Positions 16,682 to 25,896 of a stretch of DNA of 61,424 nt are shown here, piece after piece. The DNA comes from Thomasclavelia spiroformis (lineage in GTDB: Bacteria > Bacillota_I > Bacilli_A > Erysipelotrichales > Coprobacillaceae). Each line of letters starts with the position of its first letter. Position 1 is the first letter of the stretch. Both the position numbers and the translations under genes were made by a program. The notes beneath the pieces are model-generated. The model searched no databases and was not told the origin of the DNA. It saw only the letters and a list, made by a program, of their open reading frames with translations. The stretch spans positions 1-61,424 of the forward strand of contig JACJKV010000016.1 of assembly GCA_016901755.1 (NCBI GenBank), read 5' to 3'.

Positions 16682-17692
16682 ATGATAGAGAAAATAAAAC
16701 AAATAGACGATCATATTGATCTATTAAAGATGCAAAGTGAAGAATTAGAAGTTGTCGTTTCAAACTATGGCTGCACGATTGTGAAGATCATCATGGCAGA
16801 TCGTCATGGAAATCGCGATGATGTTGTTTTAGGTTATGATGATTTTAAACAGTATCAGACTTTAGATGCGTATTTGGGAGCGTTAGTAGGAAGAGTTGCT
16901 AATCGTATAAAAAAGGGACATTTTGTTTTAAATGATAAGGAATATCATTTAGCCATTAATAATGGACCTAATCATTTACATGGTGGAATTAAAGGATTCA
17001 GCTATCAGATTTTTGATTATAAGATTATTGATGATCATACGCTTGAATTTCATTATCTGTCAAAAGATGGTGAGGAAGGTTATCCGGGAGATTTGGATTT
17101 AACTGTGACTTACACGTTAGTCCATGATACTTTGACAGTGCGTTATCAGGCGACTTCTACAAAAGATACTTTGATCAACATAACTAATCATTCATATTTT
17201 AACTTATCAGGACATCGTGAAAATATTAATGATCATCTTTTACAGATTCATGCTTCACGTTTTGCCAGCGTTGATCAAGACGGCTTAACGACAGGAGTCA
17301 TTAATGATGTCAAGGATACACCTTTTGATTTTACTGCACCAGCTATGCTGGGACCACGTTTGCAGCAAAACCATGAACAGCTGGAACTGGCTAAAGGATT
17401 TGATCATCCATTTATTTTTGATAGAGATTATGATCAGGTGATTTTGACTCATGAAAAAACCGGAAGACAGCTGATCGTATCAACAACTTTGCCACAGGCT
17501 CAAATTTATACAGCTAATTATTTAGATGGAAGAACCGGCAAATATGGAGAAAAATATTATGCAAGAGATGCTATTTGTATCGAAACTCAGAATATGCCAG
17601 ATGCTATTCATTTAGAAGATCATCCATCAACAATCTTAAAGAAAGGGGAACGATATGATGAAACAACATCATATCAGTTTAAAGTTATCTAA
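16682..17692 (+). CDS. galM: Galactose mutarotase (aldose 1-epimerase)
   Basis: A 336-residue aldose 1-epimerase interconverting alpha- and beta-galactose. Signature segments are GALVGRVANRI, NNGPNHLHGG with catalytic His, ITNHSYFNLSG with the second His, and the C-terminal CIETQNMPDA with the catalytic Glu. The ATG at 16682 begins one base after the galT stop and uses AGGGAGA. It feeds alpha-galactose to GalK, encoded just after. Confidence 0.88.
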   Translation: MIEKIKQIDDHIDLLKMQSEELEVVVSNYGCTIVKIIMADRHGNRDDVVLGYDDFKQYQTLDAYLGALVGRVANRIKKGHFVLNDKEYHLAINNGPNHLHGGIKGFSYQIFDYKIIDDHTLEFHYLSKDGEEGYPGDLDLTVTYTLVHDTLTVRYQATSTKDTLINITNHSYFNLSGHRENINDHLLQIHASRFASVDQDGLTTGVINDVKDTPFDFTAPAMLGPRLQQNHEQLELAKGFDHPFIFDRDYDQVILTHEKTGRQLIVSTTLPQAQIYTANYLDGRTGKYGEKYYARDAICIETQNMPDAIHLEDHPSTILKKGERYDETTSYQFKVI

Positions 17693-17694
17693 TC

Positions 17695-18975
17695 ATGAAA
17701 AAAGCAAGTTTAATCATTGAAGAAATCAAAAATCATCATTATCAGCAGATGCTGACAGATTTGTATCTTGATCAGCAACAGATTTTGCATCAGGAAAATC
17801 GATATATTCAGGCTTTAGAAAAATTTATTGATTTATATGGAGATAAAGAAGTGACTGTTTACAGTACACCAGGAAGAAGTGAGGTTTGTGGTAATCATAC
17901 CGATCATCAACATGGTGAAGTCTTAGCTGCTGCTATTAATTTAGATATGATTGCGGTAGTGGCTAAAGATGAAAATCAAATTAAAGTCTTATCAGATGAT
18001 TATGATATTCGCTCTATTGATATCCATGATACAAAATTAAGAGAAGATGAAAAAGAATCATCAGAAGGACTGATCAGGGGTATTTTATCTCGCTTTGAAC
18101 AGTTAGACTATCATATTGGTGGTTTTGTTGGTTATATGACCAGTGATGTATTACAGGGATCTGGTTTATCTTCTTCAGCAGCGTTTGAAGTGATGATTGG
18201 TACCATTTTATCGGGAATGTATAATGATATGAAAATTGATCCGGTAACGATTGCTAAAATTGGACAATACAGTGAAAATGTATACTTTGGTAAACCATGC
18301 GGTTTAATGGATCAATGTGCATGTTCTGTTGGAAGTCTGGTTCATATTGATTTTAAAGATCAGGAAAATCCAATTGTAGAAAAAGTGAACGTTGATTTTT
18401 CACAATTTCGTCATAGTTTATGTATTGTCGATGTTCATGCTTCACATGCTGATTTAACGCAGGATTATGCTGATATTACCGAAGAATTAAAGGCGGTTGA
18501 TCGTTTTTTTGATCAGGAATTTTTAAGAGATGTTGATGAAAAAGAATTTTACAAACATTTAAGTGAAATAAGAGAAGCCGTTAATGATCGTGCCGTATTA
18601 AGAGCAATCCATGTTTTTAATGAAAACAGACGTGTACAAAAAGCCGTGCAGGCTTTAAATGATGATTGTTTTGATACATTTAAACAGACAATCAAAGCTT
18701 CAGGAGAAAGTTCATTTAAATATCTGCAGAACGTTTATTCTAATCACTATGTTGATCAGCAGGCGGTGGCTATTGCTTTAGCACTGTCAGAAGATATCTT
18801 GGGTAGCCATGGTGTTTGTCGTGTTCATGGTGGTGGTTTTGCTGGAACGATTCAGGCCTTTGTTGAAGATGATTTTGTTAGTGAATATAAAGCGGAAATT
18901 GAAAAATATTTTGGAGACGAAAGCTGTCATATTTTAAAGATCAGAAAATATGGTGGAACAAAAGTCATTGATTAA
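17695..18975 (+). CDS. galK: Galactokinase
   Basis: A 426-residue GHMP-family kinase phosphorylating alpha-galactose at C1. It has the galactokinase signature GRSEVCGNHTDHQHGEV near residue 60, the ATP-binding GHMP motif LQGSGLSSSAAFEV, and the C-terminal RVHGGGFAGTIQAF. It starts two bases after galM with no clear ribosome site, so translational coupling is likely. No galE occurs in this operon; UDP-glucose 4-epimerase must be encoded elsewhere. A terminator follows. Confidence 0.9.
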   Translation: MKKASLIIEEIKNHHYQQMLTDLYLDQQQILHQENRYIQALEKFIDLYGDKEVTVYSTPGRSEVCGNHTDHQHGEVLAAAINLDMIAVVAKDENQIKVLSDDYDIRSIDIHDTKLREDEKESSEGLIRGILSRFEQLDYHIGGFVGYMTSDVLQGSGLSSSAAFEVMIGTILSGMYNDMKIDPVTIAKIGQYSENVYFGKPCGLMDQCACSVGSLVHIDFKDQENPIVEKVNVDFSQFRHSLCIVDVHASHADLTQDYADITEELKAVDRFFDQEFLRDVDEKEFYKHLSEIREAVNDRAVLRAIHVFNENRRVQKAVQALNDDCFDTFKQTIKASGESSFKYLQNVYSNHYVDQQAVAIALALSEDILGSHGVCRVHGGGFAGTIQAFVEDDFVSEYKAEIEKYFGDESCHILKIRKYGGTKVID

Positions 18976-18998
18976 GCTGGTATGTCACCAGCTTTTTT
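18974..18998 (+). terminator. Terminator of galTMK
   Basis: AAGCTGGT/ACCAGCTT stem, 5-base loop, T run; the stem begins in the galK stop codon. Confidence 0.85.
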
Positions 18999-19037
18999 AT
19001 GTTACAATATTTTTAGAATAGAATAAGGGGTGATGGT

Positions 19038-19934
19038 ATGTTACTTAAACAAATGGAATATTTTATAACGGTTGTTGATACCCATAGTTTTACGGAAGCA
19101 GCGAATGTTCATTACATTTCTCAGTCAGCTATTTCGCAACAGATCAAAGCTTTAGAAGCTGAATTAGGCGTCACGTTACTTAAACGTGAGAAACGTTCAT
19201 TTACTATAACTGAAGCAGGAAAGTATTTTTATAAACAGGCAATAGAAATTAAAAAAACAATTGAACAGGTTGTAGAAAAAACCAGAAATATAGAAGAAGA
19301 TGAAAATATATTAAGGATTGGATATCAAAGAGGCATCGATGGAAAGGAAATAAGACAGGCGGTGCTGCAGTTTAATCAGCTGTATCCTGATGTTCAGTTT
19401 GAAATAACAAGAGGAACACATGAAGAACTTTATCATATGTTATTAAAAGAAAATAATTGTCTAGTTGTCAATGATCAAAGAAGAAAGTTTCATGATGATT
19501 ATGTCAACTTTCATTTGCTGCATATGGATGTCTATATAGAATTATCAAAAAATCATCCTTTAGCCAGTCGAGAAACGATCGAACTGGAAGAATTATATAA
19601 TGAAACCTGTATTTTGGTTTCTCCGATTTCCCAGCGAGAACATGAAAGAGAGTTTTATGAAAATATTATCGGTTTAAAGTGTCACTATCTGTTTGTCCAA
19701 GACTTGGAAGAGGCACGACTGTTAGTGGAAATGAACCGAGGCTTTATGCCGATTGAACATGCTAAAAAACATCATCATCCTCAAAATAATATCGTGATGA
19801 TTCCACTGACAAAAAATCATCAGCATCTGCAGCGGAATTACTGTGCCTTCTGGAAAAAAGAGAAAACGAGTTATTATCTGGAAGAATTTGCGGATATTTT
19901 AAGAAAGATCATGAGAGCAGTTCATGATGAATAA
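19038..19934 (+). CDS. LysR-family regulator of the flavodoxin genes
   Basis: A 298-residue LysR-type regulator. The N-terminal HTH reads SFTEAANVHYISQSAISQQIKALEAELG, and the C-terminal substrate-binding domain covers about residues 90-295. It precedes the flavodoxin gene in the same direction, separated by a terminator, and a T-N11-A LysR box lies upstream of the flavodoxin promoter, so it probably activates that unit. The ligand is unknown. Confidence 0.82.
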   Translation: MLLKQMEYFITVVDTHSFTEAANVHYISQSAISQQIKALEAELGVTLLKREKRSFTITEAGKYFYKQAIEIKKTIEQVVEKTRNIEEDENILRIGYQRGIDGKEIRQAVLQFNQLYPDVQFEITRGTHEELYHMLLKENNCLVVNDQRRKFHDDYVNFHLLHMDVYIELSKNHPLASRETIELEELYNETCILVSPISQREHEREFYENIIGLKCHYLFVQDLEEARLLVEMNRGFMPIEHAKKHHHPQNNIVMIPLTKNHQHLQRNYCAFWKKEKTSYYLEEFADILRKIMRAVHDE

Positions 19935-19966
19935 GATCAATGACGAAAGTCACTGGTCTTTTTTTT
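19933..19966 (+). terminator. Terminator of the LysR gene
   Basis: A 12-bp stem with two G-U pairs, GAAA tetraloop and a run of eight T. Confidence 0.85.
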
Positions 19967-19968
19967 GT

Positions 19969-19983
19969 ATAAGTTTTTCTTAT
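19969..19983. promoter_or_regulatory. LysR box upstream of the flavodoxin promoter
   Basis: ATAAG-N5-CTTAT is a T-N11-A interrupted dyad centred near -64 relative to the expected start of the promoter at 20005-20033, the standard recognition site position for LysR activators. Confidence 0.6.
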
Positions 19984-20004
19984 GAATCCGATTAGAAAGT
20001 CAAA

Positions 20005-20033
20005 TTGATGATCAGTATTTTCCTTTATACAAT
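20005..20033 (+). promoter_or_regulatory. Promoter of the flavodoxin unit
   Basis: TTGATG, 17-base spacer, TACAAT (20028-20033). Confidence 0.6.
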
Positions 20034-20056
20034 AAAGCTGTAAAGGGGAGAAGAAA

Positions 20057-20545
20057 ATGAAAACGATAATTGCCTGTTTTTCAAGAAGAGGAGAAAACTA
20101 TGTTTCTGGAACAATAACAGAACTGATAAAAGGAAATGGTGAAATCATTGTTGATATCATTCGACAGTATTGTGACAGTGATATTTTTAAGATCGAACCA
20201 GTAGAAGAATATCCGTATGATTATCATCAATGTACAGCAAGAGCCAAGTTTGAATTACAGAAACAGATTTATCCTAAAATTACCAATTATATTCATCGTT
20301 TTGAAGATTATGATCGTGTCATTCTGGTTTATCCAAACTGGTGGTCAACACTGCCGATGGGCATGTTTACTTTTTTAACAATGCATGATATGAAAGGAAA
20401 ACAGATTTATCCGATCTGCAGTCATGAAGGCAGTGGCTTAGGGCGAAGTGTGGAAGATATAAGAAGGATCTGTCCTGACAGTGTTGTTCATGAAGGGCTG
20501 GCAGTTCAAGGTTCAAAAGTCAATAACAGTCAAAATATTATATGA
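20057..20545 (+). CDS. Flavodoxin-like protein
   Basis: A 162-residue FMN-binding flavodoxin fold protein (Flavodoxin_4 type). It begins TIIACFSRRGENYVSG, a phosphate-binding loop variant, and contains the YPNWWSTLPMGMFTFL segment typical of this group. Likely role: electron carrier or quinone/flavin reductase. It has GGGGAGAA upstream and is followed 28 bases later by a second flavoprotein gene; both are probably under the LysR regulator. Confidence 0.8.
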   Translation: MKTIIACFSRRGENYVSGTITELIKGNGEIIVDIIRQYCDSDIFKIEPVEEYPYDYHQCTARAKFELQKQIYPKITNYIHRFEDYDRVILVYPNWWSTLPMGMFTFLTMHDMKGKQIYPICSHEGSGLGRSVEDIRRICPDSVVHEGLAVQGSKVNNSQNII

Positions 20546-20573
20546 AAATATATTAAAGAAGAGGTGATGAAAG

Positions 20574-21128
20574 ATGAAGATTGCGGTAGTCTGTGCTAGT
20601 CCTAGAGTGAAAAGCAATAGTGAGATTTTGGCTGATGCTTTTATTAAGGGAGCAAAAGAAGCAGGACATGAAGTGAATAAAATTGAACTTAAAAAAAATA
20701 AATTAGCACCATGTTTAGGCTGTGAATATTGTCGAAATCATGATCATCAGTGTTTTCAAAAAGATGATGCAGATACAATCATTCAGTCAATCATTGACAG
20801 TGATGCTTTTGTTTTTGCTACGCCTGTTTATTTCTATTCATTGCCAGCTCAGTTAAAAATGCTTATTGATCGTTTTTTTGCTCGTGAATATGAAATTAGA
20901 GAAGCAAAAAAAAGGAAACAGGCTTACTTGATTTTGACGGCAGGAACAAATGATCAAAGCCAGACAATTGGAACAGTTGAAAGTTTTCGTGGATTTATCA
21001 AAGTTTTAAGAACGGTTGATGAAGGCGGTATTATCTATGGCTTGAATCTTTTATCAAAGGGACAGGCCAAAGATAGTCCATTTTACCAGGAAGCTTACGA
21101 AATGGCAAAGGCGTTGAAAGATTCATAA
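20574..21128 (+). CDS. NAD(P)H-dependent FMN reductase / flavodoxin-family oxidoreductase
   Basis: This 184-residue protein has the flavodoxin-like fold: CASPRVKSNSE forms the FMN phosphate loop, CLGCEYCRNHDHQC is the Cys-rich segment seen in iron-sulfur-flavoprotein-like members, and TPVYFYSLPAQLKMLIDR is the conserved middle. The cysteines (CxxCxxCx5C spacing) may bind an iron-sulfur cluster. It is cotranscribed with the preceding flavodoxin. Confidence 0.8.
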   Translation: MKIAVVCASPRVKSNSEILADAFIKGAKEAGHEVNKIELKKNKLAPCLGCEYCRNHDHQCFQKDDADTIIQSIIDSDAFVFATPVYFYSLPAQLKMLIDRFFAREYEIREAKKRKQAYLILTAGTNDQSQTIGTVESFRGFIKVLRTVDEGGIIYGLNLLSKGQAKDSPFYQEAYEMAKALKDS

Positions 21129-21219
21129 GTTTTACTTATTAAATTGATACAAAACAAAAATTGTTGTTTATCACACTATTTTTTACAATATGATTAACAA
21201 ATAAACAGGAGGAAATACA

Positions 21220-22404
21220 ATGAACGATTTTACATTTCAAAATACAACAAAGGTTTATTTTGGGAGAAACCAATTACAACATTTACATGAAGAAGTTTTA
21301 AAATACGGAAAAAAAGTTCTTATTGCACATGGTGGTGAATATATCAAAAATTCACCATTATATACCAATGTGATCAGTGAATTAAAAAATAATGATATTG
21401 AAGTTTTTGAACTGGGAGCTGTTGAACCGAATCCACGTCATACGACAGTCAATCGTGGCGTGAAGATTTGCAAAGAAAATCAAATTAAAACAGTGCTGGC
21501 CATTGGTGGAGGTTCAACTATTGATTGCTGCAAGGCTATTGCTGCTACATCATGCAGCGATGAAGTTGATGTTTGGACATTGATCAGTGAAAAAAGACCA
21601 GTAGAAAAAGCATTAGCTGTTATTGCGATGCCAACAATTGCTTCAACAGGCAGTGAAATGGATAAATCATGTGTGATTGCTAATGAAGAGCTGCATTTGA
21701 AAAAAGGATTAAATGGTGAACCAATTCGACCTAAAGCAGCCTTTTTAAATCCCGAAAACACATTTACTGTTCCTGCTAAACAGACGGCCTGTGGTGGTTT
21801 CGATATTATGATGCATTTATTAGACATGAATTATTTTGTTAATAGTGAAAAATATCCATTACAGTTTAATGTTGTCGAAACATTGTTACGTACGATCAAA
21901 GAACAATTGCCAATTGCTTTAAATAAACCAACGAATTATAAAGCAAGAGCGACTTTATTGTGGGCTGCCAGCTGGGCTCTTAATAGTTTTTGTACCAGTG
22001 GTTTTAAAACAGCACCATCAAATCATGGATTAGAACAGTTTTCTGCATTTTATGATCAGACGCATGGATTAGGGTTAGCTTTGGTTGTAACCAAATGGAT
22101 GCAGTATTTATTGGATAAAGATCCTAGTGTTGCTAAAGATTTCGCTCGTTTTGGAAAAAATGTTCTGGATTGTCAGCCAACGGGGAATGAACTGGAAGAT
22201 GCCCAAAATGCCATCAATGCTTTTGATCATTTCATCTGTGAAGATTTAAAGCTGCCACGTACGATGTCGCAAATCGGTTTAGATGACAGTAAGATCAAAG
22301 AAATGGCTCATGCTGCAGTCAATGGCTATGGTCAGGGAACATTAAAAGGATATCGTGAATTAAGCGAAGAAGATTGTTTGAATATATATAAAATGTGTTT
22401 ATAG
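21220..22404 (+). CDS. Iron-containing alcohol dehydrogenase (BDH-like)
   Basis: A 394-residue group III NAD(P)-dependent alcohol dehydrogenase. The nucleotide-binding GGGST motif and the metal ligands Asp and His in GGFDIMMH, His in SNHGLE and His in THGLGLA are all present. The closest general match is the butanol dehydrogenase (YqdH/BdhA) branch. It uses a strong AGGAGG site and is followed by an SDR and a tandem CMD protein in the same operon, so its substrate may be part of a dedicated pathway rather than simple butanol. Confidence 0.85.
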   Translation: MNDFTFQNTTKVYFGRNQLQHLHEEVLKYGKKVLIAHGGEYIKNSPLYTNVISELKNNDIEVFELGAVEPNPRHTTVNRGVKICKENQIKTVLAIGGGSTIDCCKAIAATSCSDEVDVWTLISEKRPVEKALAVIAMPTIASTGSEMDKSCVIANEELHLKKGLNGEPIRPKAAFLNPENTFTVPAKQTACGGFDIMMHLLDMNYFVNSEKYPLQFNVVETLLRTIKEQLPIALNKPTNYKARATLLWAASWALNSFCTSGFKTAPSNHGLEQFSAFYDQTHGLGLALVVTKWMQYLLDKDPSVAKDFARFGKNVLDCQPTGNELEDAQNAINAFDHFICEDLKLPRTMSQIGLDDSKIKEMAHAAVNGYGQGTLKGYRELSEEDCLNIYKMCL

Positions 22405-22415
22405 GAGGAATAAAG

Positions 22416-23249
22416 ATGAAAGAAGTCATGATTGTTTGCGGTGCTGGTCAGATTTCAATGGCGATTGCCCGTAGAGTAGGATTTGGTAAAAAAATTATTT
22501 TAGGTGATAAAAATATTGATCATGCTAACAAAATTGCCACAATTATGAACGAAGCAGGATATGATGTTGAACCGATCGCCATGGATTTATCGAATCGTGA
22601 ATCAATTTTAAATATAATCGATGTTGCCAAGAGTTATGGGCCTATCATGAATCTTGTTAATGGTGCTGGTGTTTCTCCATCACAGGCTTCGATTTCAACG
22701 ATTTTAAAAGTTGATTTATATGGAACTGCCGTTTTATTAGAAGAAGTGGGAAAAGTGATCGCTAGAGGAGGAACTGGGATTACCATTTCTTCACAGTCAG
22801 GATGGCGTATGCCACAGCTAGGCGCTAAGCAAGATCGTCAATTAGCCATGACGCCAGTGGAAGAATTATTAGATTTGGATTTTTTACAGGAAGACCAAAT
22901 CGAAAATACATTGCATGCTTATCAGCTAGCAAAAAGATGCAATGAAAAACGTGTGATGTATGAAGCCATTCGTTGGGGTGAAAGAGGTGCTCGTCTTAAT
23001 GACATCGCTCCAGGGATTATTGTCACACCATTAGCTATTGATGAATTTAATGGACCACGCGGAGATTTTTATAAAAATATGTTTAAAAAATGTCCAGCAG
23101 GAAGACCTGGAACTGCTGATGAAATCGCAAATATTGCTGAGTTGCTGATGGGACCTCAAGGGGCATTTATTACTGGTTCAACAATTTTAGCTGACGGAGG
23201 AGCGACTGCATCATATTTTTATGGACCATTACAGGAAAAAGGAGAATAG
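22416..23249 (+). CDS. Short-chain dehydrogenase/reductase (SDR)
   Basis: A 277-residue SDR. It has GAGQISMAIARR in place of the usual TGxxxGxG, a catalytic serine in the SSQSG segment, the Tyr-Gln-Leu-Ala-Lys active-site pair, and a C-terminal ADGGATASYF. A roughly 30-residue insertion between the Ser and Tyr regions is unusual and may form a lid. ATG at 22416 has AGGAGGAA upstream and lies 11 bases after the dehydrogenase stop. It belongs to the ADH-SDR-CMD operon; substrate unknown. Confidence 0.8.
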   Translation: MKEVMIVCGAGQISMAIARRVGFGKKIILGDKNIDHANKIATIMNEAGYDVEPIAMDLSNRESILNIIDVAKSYGPIMNLVNGAGVSPSQASISTILKVDLYGTAVLLEEVGKVIARGGTGITISSQSGWRMPQLGAKQDRQLAMTPVEELLDLDFLQEDQIENTLHAYQLAKRCNEKRVMYEAIRWGERGARLNDIAPGIIVTPLAIDEFNGPRGDFYKNMFKKCPAGRPGTADEIANIAELLMGPQGAFITGSTILADGGATASYFYGPLQEKGE

Positions 23250-23252
23250 ATA

Positions 23253-23999
23253 ATGACAGAAAATGCGAAAAACTATCATGAAAAAATGTTTCCCGGATAT
23301 CAATCTGATTTTTTAAGAACCGATCCAGAATTTATTGAAATTTTTGATAATTTTGCTTTTGATGAAGTTGTCAATCATGATGATCTCGATGGTCGTATAC
23401 GTTTTATGTCAATTTTAGCAGTCTTGCTAGGTTGTCAGGGAATTGATGAATTTAAAGGAATGCTGATGGCTGCCTATAATTTTGGTGTCACACCAGTTGA
23501 AATGAAAGAAATTGTTTATCAGGCAGTGGCTTATTTAGGAATTGGAAGAGTGTTTCCATTTCTTAAAGCAGTAAATACTTTTTTAGAAGAAACGTTAAAA
23601 ATGAAACTGCCACTATCTCATCAGGCAACGACAAAATATGAAGAGAGACTAGAAAAAGGTGAACAGGCACAAATTGATATCTTTGGTGACAGTATGAAAG
23701 GCTATGCTTTTCGTGGACCAGAAGAAACCAGACATATCAATTACTGGCTTACTGATAACTGTTTTGGGGATTATTATACCCGTAACGGATTAAATAAACA
23801 GGAAAGAGAAATGATAACATTTTGTTTTTTAATGGCGCAGGGTGGATGTGAATCACAGTTATCTGCTCATATTCAGGCCAATATCAATATTGGTAATGAT
23901 AAAGATTTTTTAATAAAAATTGTTTCGCAAAGTATCCCCTATATTGGATATCCTAGATGTTTAAATGCCATTAACTGTATCAATGAAGTATGTCAATAA
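23253..23999 (+). CDS. Tandem carboxymuconolactone decarboxylase-like (CMD/AhpD) protein
   Basis: A 248-residue protein with two CMD-like helical domains (about residues 25-115 and 140-245). The first contains RIRFMSILAVLLGCQGIDEFKGMLMAA, the second EREMITFCFLMAQGGCESQLSAHIQANI. Neither has the CxxC of AhpD peroxidases, so a lyase or isomerase-like role is more likely than peroxide reduction. It ends the ADH-SDR-CMD operon just before a terminator. Confidence 0.78.
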   Translation: MTENAKNYHEKMFPGYQSDFLRTDPEFIEIFDNFAFDEVVNHDDLDGRIRFMSILAVLLGCQGIDEFKGMLMAAYNFGVTPVEMKEIVYQAVAYLGIGRVFPFLKAVNTFLEETLKMKLPLSHQATTKYEERLEKGEQAQIDIFGDSMKGYAFRGPEETRHINYWLTDNCFGDYYTRNGLNKQEREMITFCFLMAQGGCESQLSAHIQANINIGNDKDFLIKIVSQSIPYIGYPRCLNAINCINEVCQ

Positions 24000-24004
24000 T
24001 ATAT

Positions 24005-24037
24005 AAAAAAGGGAAATAGTTGCTTATTTCCTTTTTT
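24005..24037. terminator. Terminator of the ADH-SDR-CMD operon
   Basis: GGAAATA/TATTTCC stem with A-tract and T-tract on both sides, so active in both directions. Confidence 0.75.
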
Positions 24038-24175
24038 ATATTCATTGCCCATTGTTCCATGACTTTAATGACAGGACGCATTGACTGGCTTAAAGGACTT
24101 AAACTGTATTCAACGCGAGGAGGAACTTCTGGATAAGAAGTTCTGATGACAATACCATATTTAACCGTGTTAATT
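24030..24175 (-). pseudogene. C-terminal remnant of an HxlR-type regulator
   Basis: The minus strand reads IRTSYPEVPPRVEYSLSPL, then a match through MEQWAMN. It closely matches the C-terminal half of the intact HxlR protein at 32988-33314 (KTSYPEVPPHVEYSLSPL). The N-terminal half with the helix-turn-helix is missing and the frame has no HxlR-like start, so this is a fragment. It lies just after the ADH-SDR-CMD operon, pointing toward it; the intact gene may have regulated that operon. Confidence 0.75.
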
Positions 24176-24264
24176 CCCTTATAATTTAATATGTGCAATT
24201 TTAAAATAGTTTATAATGATAAAATGGTATGAATTGTCTGTAAACTTAAAGTATTTTTGTAGTT

Positions 24265-25776
24265 TCATAATTCTACTTGATTTTTTAATTTAGAAAGGTA
24301 TATTTGCATTTGATAGTATAGGATAAAATTTTGTAAAACAATACCGTTAGTTAAATCCATATTAGCAATCGCTGTTATCCTTTCTAAGCGATGACTTAAT
24401 GTATTTCTATGTAAAAATAATTTTTTTGATGCTTTATTAATATTACAATTGTACAAAACATAGTAATAAAGAGTTTCTAAATAATTTGTATCATGTTTTT
24501 GATCATATTCAAAAAGTCTACGATAATATACATTATCACATTGTTTTAATAATTGGAGATCCATATTTGATATTAAATAATAAGGTAAAAAAGCAGCAAA
24601 ATAGAAAATGGTATCTTTTGCTTCTAAGGTAATTGCTATATCTAATGTTTTTTTTGCCTTTTGATAATATTGTTTTAAATCAATTAAATTTTCGAATTCA
24701 TTAGAAACACCAGCTTTTAAATTAAGTGTTTGGAGTTTATTTTCTATAAAAGAAATTTGCTGATGCCATTCCATATTATTATTGTAGTTATTAATAATTA
24801 TTATCATATTTTCATAATCAATCACTTTAATACTAAGGGTTTGTGAAATTTCATTTATTAAATAACTTATATTATCAATATGTCTGAATTTGTTGTTTGT
24901 TGAAATAACACTACATCGAAGATATTTTTTCAGTTTCCAATTTGATGATTCTAATCTATCGGTCAATATAGAGGTGTTAGTGATTTTTTGATTTAATAGA
25001 TCAACTATAATAGATTCATAAATAATATTTATACGATATAGCGAATCATTTGATTTTTCAAAAACACTACTCAATAAGCTGCATATCATTTCAGTTAATT
25101 TCATGTCATCTTTTGATAAGGCGTGCTTGACTTGGAGTATGCCAAGGTATCCAACAACTTCATTGTCCAAAACGATTTTTGCTAAAATACGTGGAATTTT
25201 TTTAGCCATACCAGTATTTAATAAAATAGCATGAGATGTAGATAAAACTTTTAAAGTAATATTTTCATTTTCAAAAACCGATATAGATTTCGCATTGCAA
25301 TAGCCAGTTTTCATTGCTACATTAAAAACAGGATCATCAACAACAGTTCCACAATCATTAATTGCTAGAACTTTGTATGCAGTATTAGTAAGAATTACAG
25401 GATTATTGAAGATAGATGCTGCGGCGTCTATAATCTCTTTTATACCGGTATTATACTGTGATAAATAGTATGTTAAAAAGGGCTGAATTTTTGATAATGT
25501 TTGGTGCTCATTAAGAAAATAATGATGTAGCTTATTAAAACATTCATCCAAATTTCCATCAATGATAATATAATGATGCGTCACTCCTTTATACATTTGA
25601 TTATATATAAATGTACCAGTAGGAGTATCAACTTTTTCTTTTGATATATATATTATATTGTTATGAAACGTTTTTGATAAGTTTGCGTAATCTATATCGT
25701 AAAAGAAACAAAAATCACCTAAACTATAATTTTTAACACTTATATTCAATGTATTAAGTATTTTCAATATATTCAT
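24265..25776 (-). CDS. PucR/CdaR-type regulator (C-terminal HTH)
   Basis: A 503-residue protein. The C-terminus carries the HTH_30 domain of PucR/CdaR regulators (SKKLFLHRNTLSHRLERITAI, near 450-480); the middle has a GGDEF-like fold typical of CdaR and a GAF-like region before it. Start: ATG at 25776 with TTGGAGG upstream, rather than 25809. It is divergent from an Old Yellow Enzyme gene, with a perfect 9-bp dyad between, so it probably controls that reductase in response to a small metabolite. Confidence 0.8.
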   Translation of the reverse strand: MNILKILNTLNISVKNYSLGDFCFFYDIDYANLSKTFHNNIIYISKEKVDTPTGTFIYNQMYKGVTHHYIIIDGNLDECFNKLHHYFLNEHQTLSKIQPFLTYYLSQYNTGIKEIIDAAASIFNNPVILTNTAYKVLAINDCGTVVDDPVFNVAMKTGYCNAKSISVFENENITLKVLSTSHAILLNTGMAKKIPRILAKIVLDNEVVGYLGILQVKHALSKDDMKLTEMICSLLSSVFEKSNDSLYRINIIYESIIVDLLNQKITNTSILTDRLESSNWKLKKYLRCSVISTNNKFRHIDNISYLINEISQTLSIKVIDYENMIIIINNYNNNMEWHQQISFIENKLQTLNLKAGVSNEFENLIDLKQYYQKAKKTLDIAITLEAKDTIFYFAAFLPYYLISNMDLQLLKQCDNVYYRRLFEYDQKHDTNYLETLYYYVLYNCNINKASKKLFLHRNTLSHRLERITAIANMDLTNGIVLQNFILYYQMQIYLSKLKNQVEL

Positions 25777-25790
25777 ATATTTGAACCTCC

Positions 25791-25811
25791 AAATGTGCAT
25801 TTTGCACATTT
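25791..25811. promoter_or_regulatory. Perfect dyad between the PucR-type and reductase genes
   Basis: Arms AAATGTGCA (25791-25799) and TGCACATTT (25803-25811) with a TTT centre. It overlaps the leader of the regulator and lies just upstream of the reductase promoter, so it can affect both genes. The likely ligand is the PucR-type regulator. Confidence 0.6.
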
Positions 25812-25821
25812 TTTTTGAAAT

Positions 25822-25850
25822 TTTACATTTTTAGTAACCGTGCTTTATAA
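25822..25850 (+). promoter_or_regulatory. Promoter of the reductase gene
   Basis: TTTACA (25822-25827) with 17 bases to TTATAA (25845-25850) or 18 to TATAAA. Confidence 0.5.
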
Positions 25851-25896
25851 AATTTTACCATATATAATATTCATAACGAATAGGAGGAAAAGAAAA

